Position numbers and translations under genes: made by a program. From contig NC_080425.1 in assembly GCF_029873635.1 (NCBI RefSeq), positions 38,877,390 through 38,941,389 of the forward strand: 64,000 nt of DNA. Direction: 5' to 3'. Shown here piece after piece: positions 44,849-55,085 of this stretch. The notes under the pieces were generated by a model. It was not told where the DNA came from, did not search any database, and was given only the letters and a program-made list of their open reading frames with translations. The DNA is from Malania oleifera. Taxonomy: Eukaryota > Streptophyta > Magnoliopsida > Santalales > Ximeniaceae. How positions within the stretch are numbered: the stretch's first letter is position 1; each line of letters starts with the position of its first letter.

Positions 44849-44950
44849 TGATTACAACTGATTTTCAGTGAAATGGGACGAACTCCATATGCATATTTCT
44901 TTCAGAACCTTCTCTGTTTCCAAGTCTGGGAAAATTCAACCATACAAGAA
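44664..44950 (+). CDS. 5' end of a candidate host gene: two exons, putative organelle-targeted protein
   Basis: The ATG lies in the context cagaATGGCC, which fits plant start sites. Exon 1 (44,664-44,754) encodes 30 residues, MALQIPRLPMLLSCRSTFLL and onward, rich in Ser, Arg and Leu with no acidic residue, as in plastid or mitochondrial transit peptides. A GT at 44,755 and a TTTTCAG ending at 44,868 define a 114-base intron holding a CT tract. Joining restores one frame, and exon 2 (44,869-44,950) encodes KWDELHMHISFRTFSVSKSG and KIQPYK before a strong donor GTAAGC. I do not recognise the protein. Later exons are not visible and may lie beyond the LINEs. Read without splicing, exon 1 stays open to a stop at 44,859. 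Confidence 0.55.
44804..44844. repeat. (CT)n microsatellite in the proposed intron 1
   Basis: An almost perfect CT run of about 40 bases. On the plus strand it forms a pyrimidine tract ahead of the proposed acceptor. Confidence 0.95.
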
Positions 44951-45430
44951 GTAAGCTTTTTTGTTTTTTTTCAGCGCCTCAGTTTTTGCTCACGACTCAC
45001 AATTCCAGCTTATTTTCACGTCATGGTTTGTTACAATACGATACATATACTTTTTTTTTGAATTAGTATTGGATGCGTTTTGGTAAAGTTAAGTTTTTAA
45101 GATATAAAAAATGAACTGGATTTAGACCCAGCTTGAATAAATCAAAACAGAATGATTAAAGTAGTTTGGCGTGGGAGAGAGGGAGAACAATGTGTCAGAC
45201 AACGTCTGATTTTATTCAGGCACTATTTGAAGTCTGACAGAATAAGTGGGCTTCAAATTTAGTTAAGATGTGTCTCCGAATATTTTGAAATCTACCAGTT
45301 CCCCTGATTTGGGTTTGAGATTTACGTATTCGTCTATTAAGAGCATGTTCAAGTTTCCTTGTGGTTTTAGGTTTTTGTTCTTTCTTGGTTTTAGGATTAT
45401 TTTGAGCATGCAGTGTTTTGATAGGTTTTC
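44951..45430 (+). other. Probable intron sequence of the candidate gene
   Basis: It starts with donor GTAAGC. A second TTTTTTTCAG at 44,974 is only 24 bases on, too close for a plant intron. The remaining T-rich sequence shows no coding frame or known repeat, up to the first LINE fragment. Confidence 0.4.
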
Positions 45431-46143
45431 TTTTGGTCTGTGGTAGGGGAGAAAGGGGCTGCTAGTAATTGAGATAGGCTCCTGTTTTGTAGTGAACAGA
45501 AAGACAAATTCCCTAATCTATCTGAAGGTGCTTTATCAAGACCAGCCCAATTTTGTTATTGTCTAGCAGGAAATAGGGCAAAGAAGGAGATTTGAAAATA
45601 CGTGGCTTGATCATAACTCTTTCTATTCTTTGGTCAAGAATACTTGGAATCTAGTGTCGGGAAGCAATTGGGAGGGTTTTAACTTTTAAGTTGTTGAAAA
45701 AGCTCAAAAATCTAAAAGGTGTTTTGAAGAAGTGGAATGTTGAAGTCATTGGAATAATAGGGCAAAGACGGCTAGCATTTTAGATGAGATTGATCATTTC
45801 GGTAGAAAAGAGGAAGAAGGAAGTCTTGTAGATTTTAGGTGGCTAAGTGGGTGTTGTAGAAATATGAGCTAGAGGAGGTGATCTTTAGGGAAGAGAGAGC
45901 GGAAATTTGAATGGGTTGATTGATTGTGATTATAAATGGCCAAATGGAAAGAAATATGATTACGTAATTGGAGTCGAGGAAGGGCTTTGTTAAAAGATGG
46001 CGAACTTGGATGAGGGGGAGCCTGTCTAATGCCTTTTTTTTTTTTTTTTTTTAATTTTTAGCAGGGAGCCTAAATCTTGGTGTTAGGAAAGGGTATCCAC
46101 ATTCATCTTTATTGTTTGTTCTTGTGGTAGATATCTTGAGTAG
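45430..46143 (+). pseudogene. LINE (L1-type) ORF2 fragments, plus strand
   Basis: Translated pieces read FENTWLDHNSFYSLVKNTWN, then LKGVLKKWNVEVIG, typical of the linker between endonuclease and RT in plant L1 ORF2. After a 20-plus-base T run (46,036-46,059), a later piece reads LLFVLVVDILSR, from the RT block that normally follows the LRQGDPLSP motif. Large internal parts are missing, so this is a deleted remnant. Confidence 0.75.
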
Positions 46144-47335
46144 ATTTTTTTTTTTTTTTTTGATAGAGAAAGAAAGTTTCATTAATATGGAAAAAAATTA
46201 TGAGCGGGTGAATGAGACATTTCCCGTTTTCATTATGAGAGGGTGAATGAGACATTTCCCGAGAAAAAAAATGAACAAATTGGAAACAAACAATTATGAC
46301 CAACAAAGAGAGGAGAGATCAACAAGCCAACAAGTTCTTCCAATCTCTTTGTAACTCCTGAAAACTATCCTCTTTGAAAAACCCAAACCCAACACACCAC
46401 AGTGAGGCCAATTATTGAATTTTTTCCCAATCCATTACTCATTTTCCTTTTTTGTTTTTTTCCCATAAAAAATCCATGCATTATGCTCCAACCAAGTGAA
46501 AGCATTAATTTTTGGGGAAGCCGACTTTCCATATAATAGGATAGGGCAGAAATGAACGAATATCCCTCCCCAAAAAAAGGTTACTCCCATTTAATAAAGA
46601 TAACAAAGCTGATAACTCTACCTACTCCCTATCATTAAGAGGTCTCTTAAAATGGAGATTCCAAGAAACCAAAGGGTTGCTCAGACCACTAGCAAAGAAA
46701 GACATAGCTTTGTTTTGTTCACAACTCAAACGAAAGAGAAGAGGGAAAGAAGTGGAAAAGGAAGCATTTCGCAATCACGAGTCTTCTTAGAAATGGATAC
46801 ATGAACCCCTCCCCGCCTCAAGTTTGCGAGGGGTGAATGAAGGATAAATTTGAGAAATGGACCTCCACGGACTCCCCAAAGAGCATCTTAAATTAGCATT
46901 GGTATCCCATCCCTTCTCATCCAACCCAAACTTACTTCTTATTACTTTATGCCAAAGGGAAGATTCTTCTAGAGGGAAGTGCCATAACCATTTAGCTAAA
47001 AGAGTAGTGTTTTTAGGCACCAACTTGCCAAGATCCAGCGTCCATCCTTTTTAGACCTACAAACTTCTTCCTATAGCATAAGTGGCTCCTATGACTCCCT
47101 CACCAGACCACAAAAAGTCTCTCATAATTGTCTCAAGCTTGCTACTAGTCCCCTTCGGAATCTTAAAAATAGATAGAAAGTATAACATCTTGCTAGAAGG
47201 ACAAGGCTGGATTAGGGTTATTCTTCCCCTAAGAGAGAAAAAAGCCCCCTTCCAAAAATCTAATCTCTTTGTCACCCTATCCACAACAAGGAGCTTTATT
47301 CCTTCCTATTCAAAAGAACTGTAAACGTATTATCT
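46144..47335 (-). mobile_element. 5'-truncated L1-type LINE, minus strand
   Basis: A T run at 46,147-46,164, followed by gatagagaaagaaagtttcattaat, is the complement of a plant LINE tail (attaatgaaac...tctatca plus poly(A)). On the minus strand ORF2 has VTKRLDFWKGAFFSLRGRIT, KMLYFLSIFKIP and IMRDFLW (47,284-47,080), then TTLLAKWLWHFPLEESSLWH and VIRSKFGLDEKGWD (47,010-46,900). These lie downstream of the RT catalytic box, so the 5' part is missing, as usual for incomplete reverse transcription. Confidence 0.88.
46199..46260. repeat. Short tandem duplication near the LINE tail
   Basis: gggtgaatgagacatttccc occurs twice, about 35 bases apart, in the 3' region of the minus-strand LINE. Confidence 0.85.
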
Positions 47336-47372
47336 GCCAAAAAAAATAAATAAAAAAATAAAAAAGACCTGC
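47336..47372. repeat. A-rich junction tract
   Basis: ccaaaaaaaataaataaaaaaataaaaaag lies between the minus-strand LINE and the next plus-strand LINE body. It could be a poly(A) relic or simple sequence. Confidence 0.6.
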
Positions 47373-48985
47373 AAACCCTTGAGTCAAAACTTTTAGAGCC
47401 CTTGATCACTTTCTTATGGTCAAATTGAAAGTTAATAGTTTAGGTAGATACTTGTCTTCGGGGAAAATACCTAATAAGGGTTCCATACAAATGATATGTA
47501 TCCCAAAAGGTAAAGAGGCAGGGGAATGGAAGTGTTTCTTTTTGAGAGCTTTGAGGGGTTTTACAAAAGGAAATTTGGAAATATTGGTTAAAGCAGGCAA
47601 TTGGAAAGTTTTTCCAATTGGTGAATCTAGAGCTTTTCCATACCTATGGTGTGTGGATTGTGGATTCACAAATGTGTGTCAATGGCAGAGGAGTCAATCC
47701 AGCTTCTCATGAACGACAATAACTTGCATGTCATTAGGTAAGGTTTTTTGGCGGGGATGATGGAGGAATTCTAGTGAAGGAAGTTGAGGTAGGGAAAAAA
47801 GGTAGTTTTGGAAAGTTTGACCCAATTGGTAATAAAAGGATTTGAGTAGGAAATCCTTGATATTTCCTGTGCAATCAAAAGGAAAAATTTGCCAAAGGTA
47901 TATTTGAATCCTTTTGGCACAAAGATGGCTTTTGTGCCTAGGCCTCCAACAATTGTTTTCTTGGGTCAAAAAATAAGATTTACAGGGTTCTAGGCCTAGT
48001 GGAAATAAAGATATGTTCAACCATATTGTTGGGAGAGGCCTAAACGATATGGGCCATATTGAGGCCCCCCTTAAAACTCATAAAGTTTCAAATGAGGTTG
48101 GTTTTGGTGGGCTTTTGGCCACATTACTAGATTCTTTTGGATATGATCCATGTTCATCGAGGCTAGGTTTTTTGGGCTAGGAAGGGGATGGCACCAAAGA
48201 AAGATCAAGATAAGCCAAAGAAGAGAAGCCTAGGGTGTTGAATGATGGAAAGAAAGGAGGAACAAAGGAATTCAAGAATGGTGGATGAGAATGTGGCAGC
48301 GACCATGTGATCGAGAACTAGGCTAAGCAAAATGCTTCAGAGGCACCACCCAAAAACTGCAGAGGTTATCAGTTGTGTATGCATAGGTAAAGAAGAAGAG
48401 TTGTTCATTGAACGACAGAGGGAGGAAGGCTAGGAGGGTTCATGATGGAATAAGATAGAGAATTATTTATCTTGCAGGGTCATATTCATTTTGGAATGAG
48501 AATTCAGAGCTTAAATGTAGTTTGTAAGCTTATGAGAACTAATATTTCTATAGGAACTACCAATTCTCATCACTTTAATATCATAGTTCCAAAAAATCCT
48601 TCCCCAGATAGTCTTGGTATGATGACCAGGTATGTGGGAATTGATCTTTTGGAAGCTCAGTAGGGGAACTTTTCAAATCTGGAAGGGAACACTTTCACTC
48701 CTTTTCCACTTCATTCTAGTTCTGAATTACTAAAAATGCCACGGGGAGTTAGAACCTGAGGGGAACCTAAATACTTTTGACCTCTTTGGGGTAGAGAGAA
48801 AAAACTGGGCAGCCCAAGAACTTCTTGATGATTTGGGTCTCAGTATGGTGATTTCAGGGGATAAGGTTAGGCTTAAAAAAAAAAGAAGTTATTAGGGAGA
48901 GCAATAAGTTGAGTAGATAGTTGGTTAGGTTAGCTTCATTAGTTAACTATGAGATGGGGAGTAGAGTTTTGGCAAGTTTTATGAA
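47373..48985 (+). pseudogene. LINE-B ORF1 (DUF4283-type)
   Basis: An open stretch at 47,416-47,709 contains KIPNKGSIQMICIPKGKEAG and LRALRGFTKGN, resembling the N-terminal RNA-binding-like domain (DUF4283) of plant LINE ORF1 proteins. Further right the frame decays; a 63-codon piece at 48,472-48,660 and charged stretches up to 48,950 are the C-terminal remnants. A CCHC knuckle was not found. The tentative start is limited by the A-rich junction. Confidence 0.7.
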
Positions 48986-48990
48986 TTTAA

Positions 48991-49450
48991 ATGAAGCTTC
49001 TCTCTTGGAATGTTAGAGGATTGAGTGGGTTGATAAAAGAAGAACGGGAAAGGATTTGATTAATAGAGTTTGACTAGTTATTTTGTTTATGTAGGAGACA
49101 AAGCTAAAAGATAGATAACTATCTCTTTAGGAGTCTTTGGTATTCTAGATTTAGAGAGTGGATGTCTTTTCCTTCCTTAGGAACCTCGAGAGATTAGTTA
49201 ATGGCTCGGGAAATACTGATTTTAGGGTTCTTTTCTTTGTTGGTTAGACGTTAGGGGTGTTAAGGAGTGGCGGTTACATCCGTTTATGGTCCTACACATT
49301 ATTCCTAGAGTATTAATTTTCTTTGAAAGAGTTAGCTAGTTTTTTTGGTCTTTGTAGTCCATGTGGGGTGGCGAGGGTGATTTTAATGTTATTCGGAACT
49401 CTAGGAAGAAGTTTGGGGTTATTGAGGATGGCTAGTTGCATAAGGTTTTT
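48991..49450 (+). pseudogene. LINE-B ORF2, N-terminal endonuclease part
   Basis: The ATG at 48,991 opens MKLLSWNVRGLSG, the standard start of plant L1 ORF2 (apurinic-like endonuclease, EEP). The frame meets a TGA after 22 codons. Later GEGDFNVIRNSRKKFGV at about 49,372 is the conserved GDFN block. The text is cut at 49,450 by a minus-strand LINE and resumes at about 50,525. Confidence 0.87.
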
Positions 49451-50524
49451 GTATTTTTTTTGATAGCAAAAGAAGAGATTTCATTAGAGAGAGAAGAATT
49501 TACAAAGAGGAGAATGAGGCATCTCCCAAAAAATTTTGGAAAAATCCATAAAAAAGAAAGAAACTGAAAACACAAAAAAAAACTTTGAAATATCAAATAA
49601 AAAAATTCCTCCAATCTCGCTAAATTTCCAAAAAGCTCGCTCTCTTAAAGCAACTGGAGCCAATGCACCATAAAGAAGCCAAATAATGAATCTTCTCCCA
49701 AACCAGTTATCTGCTCAATTTTATTCCTGTAAAAATCTGTGCATTTCGCTCCAACTATAAACCCCACAGCACTGCAAAATTTCCACACTTCCAGAAAGCA
49801 GTCCTATCCTTTTTCCTTTTTGAAGCCCTCAAATGAGATATTCGACATTCCATCCACCGTCACTGGACAAACTGAAGCTTCCCCCAACATACTAAATAAA
49901 TTATTCTAGATGTTCGAAGCAAAATCACGATGTAAGAACAAATAAGGAGTTGACTCAAAATTCAAATAACAAAGCACACAAACATCTAAAGATAAATTCT
50001 TCAAAGGTCTCCTAGTCTGCAATGCATTATTAGTATTGATTCTATTAAGCATAGTCAACCCAAATGAAAGCCTTAATCTTTGGGGTAGCTTTAGCCTTCC
50101 AAATACGTGAAAATAGAGGAAAAAAAGAGTTGGAATAGGTCAAAAATTCGAAAGAAGATTTTCAAGAATAAACCTCAAAAGATCCAAAGCCCAAGACCGA
50201 ATAGCCTTATTTGAAGAAAGATGATTATTATTCAATAACGACAACAAGGAGGAAAGTTCCATGACCTCTCTATCATTTAAGGATATTCTGAATTGAAAAT
50301 TCTACGAAACCAGAGGGCTACCTGAATCGACCACAAAAAAGTGATCATACTATCTTGTCTTGAGCTCAATTGGAAGAGGCGAGGAAAAGATGTGGATAGA
50401 ACATTGTTCGCCAACCACAGATATTTACAAAAACGAATTCGAGAACCCTTCCCCACAACTAAATTAATTTGAGGAGTGAATAAGGGATAAATGTGAGGAA
50501 TAGATTTCCATGGACTCTCAGAAG
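49451..50524 (-). mobile_element. 5'-truncated LINE inserted in LINE-B, minus strand
   Basis: It starts with tttttttgatagcaaaag (complement of a LINE tail plus short poly(A)) and ends at 50,524. Flanks ataaggttttt (49,440-49,450) and atgaggatatt (50,525-50,535) are an eroded duplication, and both read as the same point of the host ORF2. Inside, the minus strand carries decayed ORF2 C-terminal text. Confidence 0.82.
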
Positions 50525-50671
50525 ATGAGGATATTTAACTTTTTTATTTACGATTGTGTCCTTGAATAGTGGTTGGTTTACTTTGGTGGCTTTGAGGGAT
50601 AGGTAAGCTTTGTCTTGCATTGATAGATTTCTTTTTACAAATGCTTGGGAGGACTTGTTTCCAAATGTTGT
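50525..50671 (+). pseudogene. LINE-B ORF2, endonuclease continued
   Basis: MRIFNFFIYDCVLNSGWFTLV, a stop, then SCIDRFLFTNAWEDLFPNVV match the C-terminal endonuclease blocks (usually ..RIDRFL..). It is interrupted after FPNVV by the next minus-strand insertion. Confidence 0.85.
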
Positions 50672-51057
50672 TGATAAGAAAAGGAATCTATTACAGAGAG
50701 CAAATACTTACAAAGGAGGGTGGATAAGAAATCCTCCTAGATAGAAATATAAATCAATCCAACGAAAAAACAATTACAACAAAGCTGCCACCTAATCTCT
50801 TTGGATATCAGATAGCATTAGACCCCCCAAATAACCCAAAAGAATGTGGCCCAAAAGAAGCAAAAATAGTAACTTTCTCCTAAAGAAAAAATGGAGAAAT
50901 CTTCTGACTTCAAAAAATTCTAGCATTCCTTTCAAGCTAAAACACCCATTGCATTGTAAAAAACTGCAATCTTAAAAAGTTTTTCCACTTTTATCATTCC
51001 TAAAACCCCAAGAATTCATCAAAAAATCATGAATAGAATCTAGAGCCACTTAATCTC
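50672..51057 (-). mobile_element. Short minus-strand LINE insertion with clear target duplication
   Basis: It is 386 bases long, flanked by tccaaatgttgt (50,660-50,671) and tccaaatattgt (51,058-51,069), which differ at one base. It begins tgataagaaaaggaatctat, the complement of a LINE 3' end. The host ORF2 text FPNVV and NIVQEV rejoins across it. Confidence 0.9.
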
Positions 51058-51541
51058 TCCAAATATTGTGCAAGAGGTGCTGGTTAGCTACCATAAATCA
51101 TTGCTTGATACTTTTGGATTCCAATCCCATTTAGTGGGGCCCTACTTCTTTTAGGTTTGAGAATATGTGGCTATCACACCCTTTCTTTCACAATAAGTTT
51201 AGTGATTGGTGGAAGGAGAGCCAAGTTCAAAGGTGGGAAAGTTTCAAAATTATGAGAAAATTGAAATATGTTAAAAATAAGCGTAAGGATTGGAACAAAG
51301 AGGTGTTAGGGAATATCGGGGAGAAGAAAATTAATATTCTTCCTAAAGTTGTTAGTTTGCATAGCTGGAGGAGTGTTAGTTGTTGGGAGAGAAGGATAGA
51401 GCTAGAAGGGTTCATCTTTGCAATGAGTTGGAGGTGATTCTGTTAAGGGAAGAGAGGCAACGATAAGAGAGGATTTGCTGTCAAAAGGTTAAGATTAGCT
51501 AGGTTAAAGGAGGGGATTATCATTCTAGGTTGTTTCATCGG
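51058..51541 (+). pseudogene. LINE-B ORF2 linker region
   Basis: It resumes with NIVQEVLVSYHKSLLDT-like text, then FRFENMWLSHPFFHNKFSDWW, LKYVKNKRKDWNKEVLGNIG, and FHRVANGRRRK just beyond. These are conserved blocks between endonuclease and RT of plant L1 elements. The piece at 51,165-51,434 is open for 90 codons. Confidence 0.87.
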
Positions 51542-51885
51542 GTAGCCAATGGGAGGAGGCGAAAAAGTTGAGTTAAGGAATTGAAGTTGGACTCAGTTGG
51601 GGATTATACATAGATTGAGGGTTGAGATCTCAACTTTCTATGAGTTGTTGTACACTAATGATCATGGTTTTAAATCATGGTATCAGTCCGCATAACGATA
51701 ACACTCATCAAGTAGCCAATGGGAGGAGGCGAGAAAGCCTAGTTAAGGATATGAAGTTGGACTCAGAGATCATGGTTAGGGATCATACATAGATTGGAGG
51801 TTGAGATCTAAAATTTCTATGAGTCGTTGTACAATAATGATCATGGTTTTAAATAATGGTAACAATCTGCATAACGGTGACGCTC
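51542..51885 (+). repeat. 170-base tandem duplication
   Basis: Copies start at 51,542 and 51,712 with gtagccaatgggaggagg and end with ccgcataacgataac / ctgcataacggtgac. Both contain the LINE blocks FHRVANGRRRK (copy 1) and FYELLYTNDHGFK plus about 35 bases that are not LINE coding text. The duplication therefore came after the junction with the adjoining non-LINE sequence. Confidence 0.9.
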
Positions 51886-52560
51886 ACAGTGTAATGGTCA
51901 CGATTATTGCGGATGTTATGTAATGTGTAACGGTCACTGCATTTGTGAATTCATTTTTTGCATTAGAAAACTTCTTAAAAACATATAGATTCATTTGTTT
52001 TGATCCCAAAATCCTTCTACTAAAGCTTTAAATGATTTTAGTAAATTTTGATCAATTTAAATATAACATATACAACAAGTATTAGATGTCATGTTGGTTG
52101 CCTTTGTTGCTATTGGCGAGAAGAAGCATGCTTTTGCTAATTTGTTCACTAATTTATTGATTATCCTAACTAAGAAATCATAAGTATAAAGAAATATAAA
52201 ATATAGAATGGCTTTTTTTGTACTCTTTAGTCTTTAATGGAATTTTTGTTATCCAAAAATATAATATAGAATGTTCATATGTTAAACAAGATAAAAAATG
52301 CATACAATAGAATGTATTTTAGTCCCCAAACTAGGTGTAAGAAAAACAAGAAAAAAATTAAAATAAAATTGAAAGAACTTAGAATACAAGCATTTGTAAT
52401 TTAATGAGAGAAATAATTGGGTTTATTTTAATGGTAGTTATTTAAAAAATACATACTAAATGTCAAGGGAAATAGACTCAAAAATATATATTTTTTAATA
52501 AAAAGAACACCAACTAAACAAACCAACTTAAAATTGAATGTCTGAGCTTCAATAAAGCGA
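51886..52560. other. Unclassified A/T-rich insert in LINE-B
   Basis: Sequence between the linker and RT parts of LINE-B that is not LINE text. It begins with several taacggt/taatggtcac repeats (51,860-51,950) of the kind seen near ends of some plant DNA transposons. No coding frame and no clear inverted termini were found. Confidence 0.45.
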
Positions 52561-54106
52561 AAAGACAGTTGGATGTGTTGCAAGGAGACCTTGTCGAGGG
52601 TTCTTAGGGAGCTCCTTTGTACTGGGGTAGTGTGCAAGAGTATTAACTCCACTTTCATCGCCCTTGTTCCTAAAAAAGATGGGCATAGAAGAGTAAAGGA
52701 TTTTAGGCTAATTAATCTTATGCGAGTGTTTATAAGATTCTAACTAAAGTTTGTCCTGTATACTTGAGGAGGTGTTGGGAGACATGATGTCAATTGCCCA
52801 ATATGCTTTCGTCAAGAATAGACAAATTTTTTTTAAGGTTCTAAATTTTAGATGCTAGTAAGTTTGAGAGAATATCATGAGAGATTTCTTGTGGTTTGGT
52901 GTGGGGAGTTGTAGGGACTATTTAGTGAGCTGGGTTGAGGTTTGTAGGTCTAAATTGGAGCGAGGGCTGGGTCTTGGTAATTTGGTGTAATGGTGTCTAA
53001 AAACACAGCCCTTTTAGCTAAATGGTTATCGTGTTTCCTTCTAGAAGATACTTCTCTTTGGCTCAGAGTTATAAAAAGCAAGTTTGATTTGGACGAGAAT
53101 GGTTGGGGTACCAATGCTAGTTTAAGATGTTCTTTGGGGAGTCCATGAAGGTCTATTTCTTAGCTTTATCCTCTATTCACCCATCACACTAAATTTGAGG
53201 TGAGGAGGGGTTCTTAGATTCATTTTTGGAAAAACCTTTGGCTTGGGAATGCCTCTTTTACACATCTTTCCCTTGTCGTTTCATATTGAATTCTGAGCCG
53301 AATAAAAGTAGTCCGGTCTTTGTTGGCAACTTGAATAGTCCTTTGGTTTCTTGGAATCTCCACTTTAGGAGATCTTTGAACGATAGGGAGATGGTGCAGT
53401 TGTCATCCTTGTTATCCTTATCGAATAATTGTAATCTGTCCTTGGGGAGGGATGTTTGTTTATGGTCTTTGGATCACTCGGGGGGGTATCCTTTTGCAAA
53501 TGTTTCTTTGGATTTTTGACCCATTCCAACTCTTCATTTCCTCTCTATCCTATTATTTGGAAGGCAAAAGTTCCCCCCAAAATTAAGGCTTTTTTACGTG
53601 GTTGGTTATGCTTAACAAAATTAATGCCAATAACTTGTTAGTTAGGAGGCCTTTGAAGGTTCTCTGAGATGTTTGCGTGCTCTGTTATAGGAATTCCTAG
53701 ACAGCATATCATCTTCTTTTGCATTGCAAATTTGCTTGGAGGATTTGGAACAAATTTTTTGGTATTATGATGAGAGTTAGGTCTGTCCTTTTTTGTTGGA
53801 AGATTTGTTAGCGACCTTTTTTGTAGGTTTTGAAAGAAGGAAGGATAGGGCAGAAGTTAAACTGAGTGCTGATGTGGGAAAAGATTCAATACATGGCTGC
53901 TTTGTGGTGTGTCAGGTTTGGAGTTTTTAGGGGTTTTAGTTTCTGGATTTACAAAGAGATTGGAGGAACTTGCTGGCTTGATGATTTTCTCTCTTTGTTA
54001 TTCCTAGTTCTTTATTTCTGGTTTGTCTAAGATTTTTATCTAGAGATGTTCTATTCTCCCTTCTGTAAATTCTTTCCCTATTAATGAAAATTTGTTTTGC
54101 TATCAA
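52561..54106 (+). pseudogene. LINE-B ORF2: RT start, large deletion, C-terminal part and 3' end
   Basis: It resumes with LVRVLRELLCTG, INSTFIALVPKKDG and KDFRLINLM (first RT blocks) and QYAFVKNRQI. It then jumps directly to KFERIMRDFLWFGVGS at about 52,862. The catalytic FADD part and about 200 residues are deleted. Next come decayed text, the C-terminal zf-RVT-like region with LSSLLSLSNNCNLS (53,395), then WKAKVPPKIKAFLRGWLC (53,560) and LLHCKFAWRIW-like text. It ends with attaatgaaaatttg, tgctatcaaaaaagg, a LINE tail. Confidence 0.85.
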
Positions 54107-54747
54107 AAAAGGGGAAAAATAGAATTCTAGCCATAACTGATAGAAGCAAGATACGGGGAAGGTGGATTAGTCAATCACCTGCTAATGTAATCCAAAGCTC
54201 TCTAGTTGTCTAAGACACGCATGAAGTGGGTCAATATAATCAGAATGATATTAGTTTGGTTTCAGAATAGTTTCGTGGTGAAAATGATGATAAAGATAAA
54301 AGTGTCAGGTTGGTTGATGATTTTTGTTTTGCAGACGGATTAGAGGCTAGGGTCGCCAAGAATAATAGGGAGGAAGGTGGTTTGGGGAGGAATCCTGATG
54401 CTTCATGTTTCAAGTCTAAACAATCTATGGGTCCTAAGGTTTATGCTCGCTGGAAGGCTACTCTGGTAGGGATAGAAATGGGGAAATTACAAGAAGAGAA
54501 AAGAAAGCATTCTGGTGAGATAGGGCCAAAGATTTTAAGGAGAGATTCTAAAGGAGAGTTATGTATAATGGAAGATATGCATGCTAAGATGAAGGGTATA
54601 TCTAGTGATGGAGCAAGCAAAGGAAAGAAGGCTAAGAAATGGGGAGACCTTTCAGATAATGATAGTTGACATTAGTGAGTTTGATTCTGATGGGGGTTGC
54701 TGTTGGTTGAGATTCGGGAACAATATGGATATGTTTTTGATTCTTGT

Positions 54748-55085
54748 GATGTACTTGGGGAATTATCATATGTAAATCCACTCCCATTGGAAGGATTTGT
54801 GGAGGTTTTTATTTTTGAAAACAATGAGTTGGATAAAAACTGTAGTGCAAGGATGAAATTCTACCTATACTAGTGGAGTACGGGAGATTCCTAGGAAGGA
54901 TTTAGAAGTTCGATTCCTTTGATGTACTTGGGGATTTATCATATGTACATCCACCCATGTTGGAAGGATTCATGGGGTTTTCTATTTTTGAAAACAATGA
55001 TTTGGATAATAAATTATAGTGCAAGGATGGAATTCTACCTATACTAGTGGAGTGGAGGAGATTCCTAGGAAGGATTTAGAAGTTC
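54748..55085 (+). repeat. 173-base tandem duplication in the ORF1-like sequence
   Basis: Copies at 54,748 and 54,921 start gatgtacttggggattatc (variant) and end ggatttagaagttc. They differ at scattered sites and by an indel. Confidence 0.93.

Noticed and set aside
44951..45025. A third exon beginning after TTTTTTTCAG at 44,974
   Set aside because: The implied intron would be 24 bases, far below the usual plant minimum of roughly 60-70.
44873..45061. 62-codon plus frame starting MGRTPYAYF
   Set aside because: It reads the proposed exon 2 in another frame; the spliced frame from 44,664 is better supported by start context and splice sites.
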